From contig CAVTPD010000001.1 of assembly GCA_963736575.1 (NCBI GenBank), forward strand, positions 1,736,001 through 1,800,000: a stretch of DNA of 64,000 nt. Direction: 5' to 3'. Positions within the stretch are counted from its first letter, which is position 1. The number at the start of each line of letters is the position of its first letter. This document shows positions 18,601-27,140 of this stretch, in pieces. This DNA comes from CAVTPD01 sp963736575 (GTDB taxonomy: Bacteria > Bacteroidota > Bacteroidia > Cytophagales > JAAEPT01). The notes beneath the pieces were generated by a model that ran no database searches, had not been told where the DNA came from, and worked only from the letters and a program-made list of their open reading frames with translations. The translations under genes were made by a program, and so were the position numbers.

Positions 18601-20389
18601 ATTATTATTATCTAATACGGAAAACAACTATGAGGCTCAGGAATTAACACAATACAACCACATAGATTTTATTAGTGTTATTAAGTCTATTCAGATTATC
18701 TCTGGTGAAACAGAAATTAATGCACTGGTTGAAAAAATATTAAACCTTAGTATTCAAAATTCTGGGGCCGAAAAAGGCATTCTTTTCCTTACCCTGAATA
18801 AAAAATGGAAATATTTTGCTTCCATCAACCTTTCGAAAGGAAAGCCAGATTTTCAATTATTAAATGAGGATGTAGAAAAAGTAGAAAACAAATACCCTAT
18901 CACTACCTTAAATACCATACGCAACAATCAAAAAGCTTTTTTCTTTGGGGAAGGTTGTGAATCTTCCTTAAAAGAAACAGACAATTATTATAAAAACAAT
19001 AATCCTTGTTCAGTATTATGCATTCCTCTAATACTTCAGAATGAATTAAGAGGTGTTCTGTACATTGAAAACAAAAACATACGAAATTTATTTACGGAAG
19101 AACGAATTAACGTACTTCAAATGATTGGTACACAAGCCATTATTTCATTACAGAATGCACTATTAGTAGACGATTTAAAGAAAGAGCACGACAAACGGAT
19201 AATGGCTCAAAAAGAGCGGTTTAACCTAGAAAAGCAATTATTCCAAAGTAAAAAAATGGAAACCTTGGGTACTCTTGCAGGGGGTATTTCTCATGATTTT
19301 AGAAACTTACTAAACCCAATACAAGGTTTTGCAGAATTAGCCATAGATAATATAAAAATAGGCAACACTAATGAAGCCTATGATGATATTAAGCGGGTCT
19401 TAAAGGGAACTAAAAGAGCTACCGAATTGGTAAGCCAGATAGCTACAATAAGCCGTAAAACAGAAACAGAACACCATTTATTTAATTTAACCAAATTGGT
19501 AGATGAAACTATTCCGTTTGTTAGAGCTACTATTCCTAAAAACATAAAGATTAAAACTACCACCGTTGGTGACCAGCCCATTTACATAAATGGTAGCTCT
19601 ACGCAAATTCAGCAAGTCTTACTGAATATTTTTACTAATGCTTACCATGCCATAGACAAGCCCAATGGGGCTATTAATTTTGAATTTGAAAATATAAATG
19701 AACTCAATAAATACAAGCAAATTCACGGTTTAGAAAAACACCCTAACTGGGTTAAAATTGAAATTACCGACAATGGTAAAGGAATGACAGAAGATGTTAA
19801 AAATAAGATCTTTGACCCTTTCTTTACAACCAAAAAAGTAGGCAAAGGAACCGGTTTAGGTTTAGCAGTAACGCATGGTATCATTGTAACGCACAAAGGA
19901 ATTATTCATGTAGAAAGCGAAGTTAGCAAAGGGACTTCGTTTAGTATTTTTTTACCGGTGTCAAAAGTGAAATCAAACGAAAAAGAAAAAGAAAAAGAAA
20001 TATCGGTTAACGGTAATGGTAAATTGGCCGTTTTAATTGATGACGAAGACATGAGCTTGTTGTTACTTCAGAAAATGTTTGAAAAACTGAATTTTGAAAC
20101 ACAAGCATTTGAATCTAGCAATGAAGCTTTAAAATGGATTTCTGAAAACCATAGTAAAATAGACATTATTGTTACCGACCAAAATATGCCAGAAATAACA
20201 GGCATACAATTGGCCGAAAAACTAGGTGAAGAGAAAATCGTTATTCCAATAGTTTTAAATACGGGAGATACTAATTATTCTAAAAATGAAAAATTACCTA
20301 TAAATATTAAAGCTACCATTTCTAAACCCATCACTTTAGAGCAACTAAAAAGAAAGGTAGGCTTTTGTTTACAAAATTCAGTTGAATAA
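15602..20389 (+). CDS. AAA-ATPase/GAF/histidine kinase/receiver part of the frameshifted sensor kinase
   Basis: The frame is open from 15587, but no ATG, GTG or TTG occurs before TTG 15869. Starting there would remove KLYGRENEL and the Walker A motif AKKGYGKTT (about 15745-15775). The coding sequence therefore belongs with the kinase frame upstream. Counting from 15869, the order is Walker B-like VVILIDDLHLA (about 90-102), a long helical, TPR-like region to about 940, and GAF (950-1100). HisKA follows with His~1142 (GGISHDFRNLLNP), then HATPase (NIFTNAYHAI, DNGKGM, FDPFFTTK, GTGLGLA). The final domain is a receiver with Asp~1436 (VTDQNMPE). This is the layout of trifunctional Ser/Thr kinase/ATP-binding/sensor kinases. 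Apart from the frameshift nothing is degraded. Confidence 0.88.
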   Translation, partial: VNFKLGTEDVITSFQFNNKLYGRENELQFINQKIEEIEQKEFQIVFVKAKKGYGKTTFGHQIKINSSKQKAIFIRVNPENDDLKTDEFFLLNQVFKKFVRYILELGNVELKKWNDIIIQSLTDNELAFMANLSPEFKDFLIKNGSYIRSEDNQFNINNEQTEKIYLILLKLLKTISSGQNPVVILIDDLHLANYSTINFISLLLTEFNLKNILIVATYNAVGLPEVHPLYAIVDNTFQHNQNINYIELSALNKIQIESILKDGMKIESHPFFKKIAQIIWDKTAGIPLYVNHYINVLINSGFIGYNSDIRKWVFDIDGAKELEFDISAENTFNFNINKLSPIHKEVIFLAACIGNKFNIETLQKIGPWDLQHLESILESLTHQHLIFSLSDGKFIFIHERIRKISYHLKSDKDRAKVHRILGRQYNDGSELLQKVFHFNKVIENEPDSPLVNEELLKLNVKASELLFDNTSYNQAHEYLDKAISLTNTLSPIEDNLDLRIKDLDIKIAYELKKNEYSYSVCKQVIEKKYSNSNKKNAIEYLLLNSSLLTNQQETIDYVLDLLRKENFNVPNNGSRFRLIKTTIKLNIKLFFTTEKKLASLESIADPKNDFIVFLMNLITGFLYFHRAKLFPLIVLNLLWLTLKHGLHKGSAYSLSVISLYNSEILNNKKRAIKYSVISRIWLKKIDNLGIVAKYNVIYLTGVAPLEINYHKIEEQYNDSYKLSWNRKDKTYTTLNYVLRSVVRVFITKKISSFKKDKESGIQILQHSYHEPSKAMLDILDQIYLILCEPEHYKEIKDGYSIKNTEEETNKLISGIHNHPIFYLFSRLFTSLILRQDSNSINISYLLDDYAKTNTYGYITLKNQHNYYKVLLFLRDIQSPSSLLNRKEFKKHTKKLLKELHILKKLGSGNYNYQIYAAEATLEAYNGNFSKTIILLKQAQEEADLIGYPIEEILLEEELMHIYLYQKDQNLALYHLKQCIRKYHLWGAANKVTLLKEEFSELLLSNTENNYEAQELTQYNHIDFISVIKSIQIISGETEINALVEKILNLSIQNSGAEKGILFLTLNKKWKYFASINLSKGKPDFQLLNEDVEKVENKYPITTLNTIRNNQKAFFFGEGCESSLKETDNYYKNNNPCSVLCIPLILQNELRGVLYIENKNIRNLFTEERINVLQMIGTQAIISLQNALLVDDLKKEHDKRIMAQKERFNLEKQLFQSKKMETLGTLAGGISHDFRNLLNPIQGFAELAIDNIKIGNTNEAYDDIKRVLKGTKRATELVSQIATISRKTETEHHLFNLTKLVDETIPFVRATIPKNIKIKTTTVGDQPIYINGSSTQIQQVLLNIFTNAYHAIDKPNGAINFEFENINELNKYKQIHGLEKHPNWVKIEITDNGKGMTEDVKNKIFDPFFTTKKVGKGTGLGLAVTHGIIVTHKGIIHVESEVSKGTSFSIFLPVSKVKSNEKEKEKEISVNGNGKLAVLIDDEDMSLLLLQKMFEKLNFETQAFESSNEALKWISENHSKIDIIVTDQNMPEITGIQLAEKLGEEKIVIPIVLNTGDTNYSKNEKLPINIKATISKPITLEQLKRKVGFCLQNSVE

Positions 20390-20393
20390 AAAC

Positions 20394-20423
20394 AAGCCCC
20401 AATAACTAATAATTATGGGGCTT
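20394..20423. terminator. bidirectional terminator between convergent genes
   Basis: Arms AAGCCCC (20394-20400) and GGGGCTT (20417-20423) enclose a 16-nt AT-rich loop. A-rich sequence precedes and T-rich sequence follows, so it can work for both the sensor kinase (plus) and the NDPK-like gene (minus). Confidence 0.75.
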
Positions 20424-20434
20424 TAATAACTCTA

Positions 20435-21433
20435 TTAATCTTCCTGCTCTAAACTTAAGTCAATCATTTTAAGCACTGCATCAGCATCTTTTTCTTCGGT
20501 AAGATCAAACGAAGGTTCGTATTTGTTTTCGTCTAATTTTATTCTAGCGTTTTGTAACCAAGTAGCTACTTTAGCGTCTTCCATCTTTTCTAGCATAGAT
20601 TTACCAAATTGAAAATGACTAGCATTAAGATGTATGTTTTTAGATAAGTCGGAATTAAAACGGATTAACTCTACCAAACCTTCTACCGGACCGGCCGATA
20701 AATGTGCGCCATTACTGCTTTTGGCTATTTCACCTAAACCTAAGGCCGCTGCATTTTTTCTAAAATCAGAACGTAAAGAACCTTCTTTGGCCGAAACAGG
20801 ATCGGTACCGCCAATAAAGCTCTGTCTGGCTTTTCTCCAAGAAATATTACTCCGTAATACAAATACAACTAGAAATCTACCTTCTCCTGTAAAATGATTT
20901 ACATAACGAGGAAAAAATCCGTTTAACAAGAATACTTTTTCATCGTCTAATTTTAAACGTTGGCAATACGTGCCGCCAGCAAGTTTTTCAGCAGCATTAT
21001 TATTTTGCCATAAAACATCTAGCGTGTAGTTATCAAATTCCTTGTAGGTATCTAAAAATTGTTGGCCACCATAGGCTTTAACCTCAGATAATGGGTTTCC
21101 AAAAACCTGCTGAAACTTCTTTTTAGCTTTATCACTCATAGCATTAGCATCGCTAGAAACTTCGCCAATAGCCCCATAATGAGCATTCATTATTTTATAT
21201 TCTTTTAAATATTCTGAACGGATGATCTTGCATGAAGCAATCTCCATATCAAAATCGGCCATTTTATTAAGCGTCAATTGCAACACCTCATTCACTTTAG
21301 TTCCTTCGGTTATGCCCAACACTTCCGGTTTCAGAAAAAATAAAAACTCATGTTTACCTTTAGCGTCAGAATTTTTATATACTTCCTTGTAAGCTTCCTT
21401 ACTTTCAATCCCATTTAGTATTTGCTCTATCAT
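20435..21433 (-). CDS. NDPK-fold protein with a large insertion, function unknown
   Basis: The 332-residue protein resembles nucleoside-diphosphate kinase split by an insertion. The N-terminal part FLFFLKPEVLGI…NEVLQLTLNKM…IASCKIIRSEYLKEY mirrors the start of NDPK. After about 110 extra residues, the part RKARQSFIGGTDPVSAKEGSLRSDF mirrors the NDPK segment around GATNPxxAxxGTIRGDF. The active-site loop reads NGAHLSAGP, where NDPK has NxxHGSDS; the histidine is kept but GSDS is not. The ~140-residue core is thus embedded in a protein twice the usual size. It follows the 5-oxoprolinase gene by 6 nt and is probably in its operon. Catalytic activity is uncertain. Confidence 0.7.
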   Translation of the reverse strand: MIEQILNGIESKEAYKEVYKNSDAKGKHEFLFFLKPEVLGITEGTKVNEVLQLTLNKMADFDMEIASCKIIRSEYLKEYKIMNAHYGAIGEVSSDANAMSDKAKKKFQQVFGNPLSEVKAYGGQQFLDTYKEFDNYTLDVLWQNNNAAEKLAGGTYCQRLKLDDEKVFLLNGFFPRYVNHFTGEGRFLVVFVLRSNISWRKARQSFIGGTDPVSAKEGSLRSDFRKNAAALGLGEIAKSSNGAHLSAGPVEGLVELIRFNSDLSKNIHLNASHFQFGKSMLEKMEDAKVATWLQNARIKLDENKYEPSFDLTEEKDADAVLKMIDLSLEQED

Positions 21434-21439
21434 ATCTTT

Positions 21440-24400
21440 CTAATTAAAATCATGACCATATCCACCACCGCCTGGCGTTTCTAGGGTCAATATATCATCT
21501 CTATTTAATTTTTTATGGTCTATTGGTTCTAAATCTTCTTTTTTTCCATTCTTCCGAAGAATATATTGTTTCCCTATTTGGCCATTTTCACCACCATTAA
21601 GTCCGTAAGGCGCTTCTTTGCGGTGTTGTGTAAGTACCGTTATTTCAACGTCTTCTAAGAATTTATACTTTCTAATAATACCATTTCCACCTATCCACTG
21701 CCCTTTTCCACCACTATTTTTACGGATTGAAAATTCTAACAGCTCTACCGGAAAACGATTTTCTAAAACTTCCGGATCGGTAATTTTAGTATTGGTCATG
21801 TGCTGGTGTACAGCATCCGTTCCATCAAAACCATTACCGGCACCTGTACCGCCACCAATAGTTTCATAATACCCAAAGTTAGCATTTCCGAACAAGGTAT
21901 TGTTCATTGTGCCATAACTACACGCAGACATTTTTAATGCTTTCAATAAAGTATCTACTACGCGCTGGCTGGTTTCGGTGTTACCGCCCACCACAGCTGG
22001 GCATTCTTGCGGTGATTTATTAAATTCAGGATTAAGAAAACTTCCTTTTGGTACCGAAATAGAAACATTCTGTAACAAACCGTCATTCAGCGGTATAGGT
22101 CGGTTTACCAACAAGCGTAAAACATACAATACAGCACTTTGTACAATGGCTGGTGTAGCGTTTAAATTCCCGGGGTGTTGATTTCCTGTTCCCTTAAAAT
22201 CGAAATGCAAACCTGAATTATTTTTTAGAATTGACACAGAAATTGGCGTGCCATCGTCTAACTTTTCAACTGCCGAATACGTGCCATCGTTCCATTTAAG
22301 CAGTTCTTCGGTTAAATAAAAAGCAGCTTGTTGCTGTATTTCTGACATGTAAAACTGAACTTCCGAACTAGAATTCTGCTCGCAAAGCATTTTTATTTCT
22401 GCAATTCCGCTTTGTAAAGAAGCCATCCCAGCGTTTAAATCGGCCAAGTTTTCTTCCACCGAACGTGATGGGTATTCACCTTCTAAAAAGAGCTCTTTTA
22501 CCGCATCCCAATCCACACTCCCCGACTGCATTAAATATTTCGGTTCAATCACCACACCCTCTTCGTATAGAAAATGCGCGTCTGGCGGCATGGAACCGGG
22601 TGTTTTGCCACCAATTTCAGAATGATGCGAACGATTAGCCACATAAGCAATACATTTCTTTTGATAATATACGGGAGCAATTAAGGTAATATCGGGCAAG
22701 TGAGAACCACCAAAACCAGGGTGATTGGTAATAATCACGTCTCCTTCCTTCAGTGTAAAATCTTTAATAACCGACTGTACGCAATAGCCTAACGCACCCA
22801 AATGCACCGGAATATGGGGCGCATTTACTACCAAATTACCCTTGTGGTCTAAAACAGCACAAGAATAATCAAGCCGTTCTTTAATGTTTACCGAAAATGC
22901 CGTTCGTTCTAACAAGTTGCCCATGGTGTTGGCAACACCTGTCAATCGGTTGGTATACAGTTCTAAACGCACCGACTTATCTTCAATTTCTTTCAAACCT
23001 CCCTGTTCCGTTTTGTGCAACAACAGATCAAGATTATGCTGAAAAACACCCTTCCAACCCAAGGGTATGTAAGAAGAACTGGTGGTATTTAAGACGATGG
23101 CAGGTCCTGTAATTTCATTTCCTGGTTTTTGTTCTGTAATACGGTACGTGGTTGGCTTATTTTTAATGGGCTTAGCTTCTTGTTTTTTAAGCTGAAGCGG
23201 AAACGTTTTCGTTTCAGTTTGTTCACCCACCACTACTTTAATGGACTCTATTTCAATAGGTCTATCGCTCCAATGGGCGTACAATCTTGTGTAAGCAGCT
23301 TTAAACAATTCTTCAAACGGACTGAAATTGAGTTCTTTCAATTCTATTTCTAGGCTAGAATCTTGCCCTTTCAATCGTGCATATACCAAACAATTTTTTA
23401 CTTCAAGTCTTTCTTTAGGTACATTTTCGGTTTCAATTAAATGTTTTTCAGCGTAGTTTCTTAACTCTATAATTAACTGATTACCAGTATTTAAAAATAC
23501 TTCATTGAAAGTAGTTAAGAGTTGCTTTTCGGCAATAACTTGACTTTTGGAATGACCAATACCATAAGCACTTAACAAACCTGCGTGAAAAGGAATAATA
23601 ACCTTTTTTACCGAAAGTAAATTGGCCACATCGCAAGCATGCATACCACCAGCGCCGCCGAAAGCCACTAAGGGATATTCGCTAGGGTCGTACCCTTTTG
23701 AAACGGAGATTTGTTTCACCGCCTCTGCCATGCGTTCATTGGCAATGCGCAAGAAGCCATTCAACAGGGTTGATCTGTCTAGGTGTGGCAATTCTTCTAA
23801 AACAGCAGCCATGGCTTTACTAGAAGCCTCTAGCGATACGGGAATACCAAACTCTTCTGCCGAAATCCTTCCCAATAGCAGATTAACATCGGTAATGGTT
23901 AAAGGGCCACCATTATCGTAACACGCAGGCCCCGGGAAAGCGCCGGCACTTTCAGGGCCCACTTTAAGACTAGTACCATCAAAATAGCAAATTGAACCAC
24001 CACCAGCAGCAACCGTTTCTATGGCAAAAGAGGGCGACAACAATTCTGCTTCACCCACCTTAGTCTGAAATTGATAATCGTATTTTTGATTGTAATGCGC
24101 AACATCTGAACTTGTGCCTCCCATATCTAAGGTAAGAAAGCGGTCAAAGTTCAGTTGTTCTGCAATGGTTTTAGCACCAACAATCCCACCCGCTGGGCCG
24201 CTAAGCAAACTATCTTTAGGCTCAAAATGTTTGTAATCCATTAAAATACCAGCGCTGCTCATCACATAAAGACTGGCTTTTTCTCCCAAAGAGGTTACAA
24301 TCCCATCTAAATACGATTTTATAATGGGCTGTAAATACGCATTGATAACCGTAGTCTCTAAGCGCTCTAGGTATTTAATCTTTCGTTCTAATCGGGAAGA

Positions 24401-25180
24401 AACACTAAGGTTTATGTATCCTAATGCTTCTATTTGTTCCGCAAGCTGTTCTTCGTTTTCAGTATTTAGAAAACTGTTTTTAAAGCAAACAGCAATGGGT
24501 ACCGTTTTGTCTTTTGGTAAAAGCTTTGGTAAACCAGCTAAAAAAGCTTCTGAAATAACGGTTTCAGTATTACCAGCAGCATTGGTATGTTCTTCTACTT
24601 CAATGATTTGTTCAGAAAAAGGCTTTGGTTTTACTATTTGAAGGGCAAAAAGATCCTTCCGTTTCTGGTTTCTAATTTTTAATAAATCTTTAAATCCCTT
24701 GGTTACAAACACAACCGGCTCTACTCCTTTTTGTTCTAACAAGGCATTGGTTCCTCGTGTAGAACCCAGTTTCATTTTAATGGCGGGGAAAGATTCTTTT
24801 AAATTGGTTTGTGTTAAAAGCCGAGCACCTAAAACAGGTGGCTCTTCAAAGGCAGTTAGGGTAAATGTTTTATCAATGGCTTCTTTGGGAACTTGGTCTT
24901 TAAGTTGAAAAATTCCGTTCTGTAAATCGGAAGACAGCACTTCAGTAGAGAAATTTAATTCCTTAATCTGAAAGGTGTACCCTTCAAATATATCCGATAC
25001 CGGCGACCAGTTTACATTTGTAACAACCTTGTTTTTAGCAAGAACCTTAGTTAAAGTCCCTTTTAATGTGCCATCACTTAAAACTTTAGTAATGAGTATT
25101 TTATGATTTTCAAAAAGAAAACAATCTGTAAAAGTACCTCCTGTGTCAATCCACAATTCTTTTACCAAACCGTTGCTCAT
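21440..25180 (-). CDS. 5-oxoprolinase (ATP-hydrolysing), fused HyuA-HyuB type
   Basis: Predicted to open 5-oxoproline to glutamate with ATP, or to act on a related lactam or hydantoin. The 1246 residues match the eukaryotic-type fused enzyme. Residues about 8-700 are hydantoinase A/oxoprolinase (N-terminal WIDTGGTFTDC, LKMKLGSTRGTNALLEQKG-like region, LDMGGTSSDVA, GGAGGMHAC). Residues about 725-1240 are hydantoinase B (LPDITLIAPVY, GTGNQHPGNLNATPA, NPEFNKSPQECPAVVGGN, QHRKEAPYGLNGG). It is the middle gene of a three-gene set with an MBL hydrolase 2 nt upstream and the NDPK-fold gene 6 nt downstream. The substrate is inferred from family only. Confidence 0.93.
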   Translation of the reverse strand: MSNGLVKELWIDTGGTFTDCFLFENHKILITKVLSDGTLKGTLTKVLAKNKVVTNVNWSPVSDIFEGYTFQIKELNFSTEVLSSDLQNGIFQLKDQVPKEAIDKTFTLTAFEEPPVLGARLLTQTNLKESFPAIKMKLGSTRGTNALLEQKGVEPVVFVTKGFKDLLKIRNQKRKDLFALQIVKPKPFSEQIIEVEEHTNAAGNTETVISEAFLAGLPKLLPKDKTVPIAVCFKNSFLNTENEEQLAEQIEALGYINLSVSSRLERKIKYLERLETTVINAYLQPIIKSYLDGIVTSLGEKASLYVMSSAGILMDYKHFEPKDSLLSGPAGGIVGAKTIAEQLNFDRFLTLDMGGTSSDVAHYNQKYDYQFQTKVGEAELLSPSFAIETVAAGGGSICYFDGTSLKVGPESAGAFPGPACYDNGGPLTITDVNLLLGRISAEEFGIPVSLEASSKAMAAVLEELPHLDRSTLLNGFLRIANERMAEAVKQISVSKGYDPSEYPLVAFGGAGGMHACDVANLLSVKKVIIPFHAGLLSAYGIGHSKSQVIAEKQLLTTFNEVFLNTGNQLIIELRNYAEKHLIETENVPKERLEVKNCLVYARLKGQDSSLEIELKELNFSPFEELFKAAYTRLYAHWSDRPIEIESIKVVVGEQTETKTFPLQLKKQEAKPIKNKPTTYRITEQKPGNEITGPAIVLNTTSSSYIPLGWKGVFQHNLDLLLHKTEQGGLKEIEDKSVRLELYTNRLTGVANTMGNLLERTAFSVNIKERLDYSCAVLDHKGNLVVNAPHIPVHLGALGYCVQSVIKDFTLKEGDVIITNHPGFGGSHLPDITLIAPVYYQKKCIAYVANRSHHSEIGGKTPGSMPPDAHFLYEEGVVIEPKYLMQSGSVDWDAVKELFLEGEYPSRSVEENLADLNAGMASLQSGIAEIKMLCEQNSSSEVQFYMSEIQQQAAFYLTEELLKWNDGTYSAVEKLDDGTPISVSILKNNSGLHFDFKGTGNQHPGNLNATPAIVQSAVLYVLRLLVNRPIPLNDGLLQNVSISVPKGSFLNPEFNKSPQECPAVVGGNTETSQRVVDTLLKALKMSACSYGTMNNTLFGNANFGYYETIGGGTGAGNGFDGTDAVHQHMTNTKITDPEVLENRFPVELLEFSIRKNSGGKGQWIGGNGIIRKYKFLEDVEITVLTQHRKEAPYGLNGGENGQIGKQYILRKNGKKEDLEPIDHKKLNRDDILTLETPGGGGYGHDFN

Positions 25181-25182
25181 TT

Positions 25183-26022
25183 TTATAAATCATTTAAACG
25201 AAACGTCTCTTTAACTCGGATACCCTTTTCAGTATATTGAAGTGTAGCGCATTCGTTTACAGGATCGTGTTCGAAGAAAAGTGTAATGTCATTTTTTAAA
25301 GCATGGTCAAGAAACATTTCCTTCTCTTGCATGCTCATCAAGGGCTGAATATCATAACTCATTACATACGGTACAGGAATATGTGCTGCCGATGGTAATA
25401 AGTCGGCCATATAAGCTATTGCCCTGCCCTTGTAGGACAGTACAGGAAGCATTTGAGCTTCGGTATGTCCGTTCACCATTAAGATAGGGAAATAAGGGAA
25501 TTCTTCGGGTTGTTCAATCAACCGTAATTGCCCCGACTCTGCCAAGGGTAATAAGTTTTCCGTTAGAAAAGAAGCTTTCTCTCTTGGGTTAGGATTGGTA
25601 GCGTGGTACCAATGTTTTTTGTGACTCCAATACGTGGCATTCGGAAAAGTAGTAACAAAATTGTTTTCGCTTAACTTAGTTACTGCGCCCCCAACATGAT
25701 CAAAATGAAGGTGCGTCAGGAATACGTCTGTAATATCTTCTGGAGATAAACCGTGCTGTTGTAAAGAACCCAATAAAGAAGATTCCCCATGTAAAAAGAA
25801 ATTCTTAAAGAACTTTTCGGATTGTTTAGAACCAATGCCCGTATCAATTAGAATCTTTCTACCCTGTGTTTCTACTAAAAGGCAACGCATTGCCCAAGTA
25901 CACATATTATTTTCATCAGCCGGGTTTAGCTTATTCCAAATAGCTTTAGGAACCACGCCAAACATAGCTCCACCGTCTAATTTAAAAAATCCGGTATCGA
26001 TCACTTTTAAATCCATAGCCAT
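25183..26022 (-). CDS. MBL-fold metallo-hydrolase
   Basis: A metallo-beta-lactamase-fold hydrolase of about 280 residues with the binuclear zinc motif THLHFDHVGG. Downstream metal ligands are likely in VNGHTEAQ, YMADLLPS and FFEHDP. The general layout resembles AHL-lactonase-like and other lactone/thioester hydrolases, but the substrate is unknown. I choose the ATG at 26022 (MAMDLKVIDTG). The longer frame starting at 26037 would begin inside the loop of the accA terminator hairpin. It sits 2 nt before the 5-oxoprolinase gene, so the two are probably translated together. Confidence 0.88.
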   Translation of the reverse strand: MAMDLKVIDTGFFKLDGGAMFGVVPKAIWNKLNPADENNMCTWAMRCLLVETQGRKILIDTGIGSKQSEKFFKNFFLHGESSLLGSLQQHGLSPEDITDVFLTHLHFDHVGGAVTKLSENNFVTTFPNATYWSHKKHWYHATNPNPREKASFLTENLLPLAESGQLRLIEQPEEFPYFPILMVNGHTEAQMLPVLSYKGRAIAYMADLLPSAAHIPVPYVMSYDIQPLMSMQEKEMFLDHALKNDITLFFEHDPVNECATLQYTEKGIRVKETFRLNDL

Positions 26023-26046
26023 AAAAAAGCCCCGCATAACGAGGCT
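26023..26046 (-). terminator. terminator of accA
   Basis: On the minus strand AGCCTCG, a 5-nt loop and CGGGGCT form a stem with one G-U pair, followed by six U (26028-26023). It lies 7 nt beyond the accA stop and touches the start of the MBL gene. Confidence 0.8.
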
Positions 26047-26052
26047 AAATGT

Positions 26053-27006
26053 TTATATTTCCTGAACAACTCCCATTTGAGAGAATTTCTCAATTCGGTC
26101 GTCTATTCGTTTTTCTGGTTTAACTTTTTTGAGTTTTTTAAACTCATCTAAAATAGTTTTCTTAACCGTTGCGTAGATCGCTTCCGGATTAGAATGTGCG
26201 CCGCCTAATGGTTCCGGAATTACCCCATCTACCAATTTAAACCCCACCATGTCATGAGAAGTTAATTTTAAGGCTTCCGCAGCTAGTTCTTTATGATCCC
26301 AGCTTCTCCACAAGATAGAAGAACAAGATTCTGGAGAGATAACGGAGTACCATGAATTTTCTAACATAAGTACTTTGTCACCTACGCCAATACCTAAAGC
26401 ACCACCAGACGCTCCCTCACCAATAACGATACACATTACTGGTACTTTCAGCATAAACATTTCTTTAATGTTTCTGGCAATAGCTTCACCTTGACCACGT
26501 TCTTCGGCTTCTAAACCCGGGTAAGCCCCCATGGTATCGATTAATGTGACAATAGGCACATTAAACTTTTCAGCCATTTTCATTAAACGAAGCGCTTTTC
26601 TATATCCTTCAGGATTGGCCATACCAAAGTTACGCATTTGACGTAGCTTGGTGTTTTTACCTTTCTGCTGACCAATGAACATAAACGATTGCCCGTCTAC
26701 TGTTCCTAATCCGCCCACCATAGCCTTGTCGTCTTTTACATTTCTATCGCCATGTAACTCTATAAAGTCATCACATATAGCGTGAACGTAATCTAAGGTC
26801 TGTGGTCTATCCGGATGTCTAGAAAGCTGAACGCGTTCCCATCTAGAAAGATTGGTATAGGTTTCCTCTTTTAACTTTTCAAGTTTCTCTTCTAGTGACT
26901 TAATTGCTGGAGCGATGTCCACATCGGAATCCTCTGAAGCAATGCGTTTCATTTCTGAAACCTTTTTCTCTAGCTCTCTTATTGGTTTTTCAAATTCAAG
27001 CTCCAT
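26053..27006 (-). CDS. accA: acetyl-CoA carboxylase carboxyltransferase subunit alpha
   Basis: Transfers the carboxyl group from carboxybiotin to acetyl-CoA together with AccD, supplying malonyl-CoA for fatty-acid and polyene synthesis. The 317-residue length fits AccA. It has the N-terminal LEFEKPIRELEKKV coiled coil, the crotonase-type core with GQQKGKNTKLRQMRNFGMANPEGYRKA, and LIDTMGAYPGLEAEERGQ. The second helix-loop is GEGASGGALGIGVGD, followed by SVISPESCSSILWRSW. AccD is not in the window. A good promoter lies upstream and a terminator downstream, so it is a single-gene unit. Confidence 0.97.
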   Translation of the reverse strand: MELEFEKPIRELEKKVSEMKRIASEDSDVDIAPAIKSLEEKLEKLKEETYTNLSRWERVQLSRHPDRPQTLDYVHAICDDFIELHGDRNVKDDKAMVGGLGTVDGQSFMFIGQQKGKNTKLRQMRNFGMANPEGYRKALRLMKMAEKFNVPIVTLIDTMGAYPGLEAEERGQGEAIARNIKEMFMLKVPVMCIVIGEGASGGALGIGVGDKVLMLENSWYSVISPESCSSILWRSWDHKELAAEALKLTSHDMVGFKLVDGVIPEPLGGAHSNPEAIYATVKKTILDEFKKLKKVKPEKRIDDRIEKFSQMGVVQEI

Positions 27007-27032
27007 GAACCTTTTGCTTTGAAGTTAGCTTG

Positions 27033-27064
27033 CAAAGTTATATAAAATGTTTTTACTGTGCCAA
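27033..27064 (-). promoter_or_regulatory. promoter of accA
   Basis: On the minus strand TTG (27064-27062) is followed after 21 nt by TAACTTTG (27040-27033), a perfect match to the Bacteroidota sigma-factor consensus. The predicted transcription start is about 20 nt before the ATG. Confidence 0.7.
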
Positions 27065-27140
27065 CATTGTGGAGAACACAAAATCTACTGCTGATTAACA
27101 ATGAGTTAACAATTATTTTAAAAATATTTGCATCAGGGTA

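Noticed and set aside
23622..23921. Plus-strand 99-codon frame inside the oxoprolinase gene
   Set aside because: It is antisense to a well-supported, motif-rich coding region and has no recognisable protein features.
24324..24641. Plus-strand 105-codon frame inside the oxoprolinase gene
   Set aside because: It is a shadow of the HyuA-type domain on the minus strand.
26023..26037. ATG 26037 as start of the MBL hydrolase
   Set aside because: It lies in the loop of the accA terminator; the ATG at 26022 begins just after the U-run and gives a normal N-terminus.
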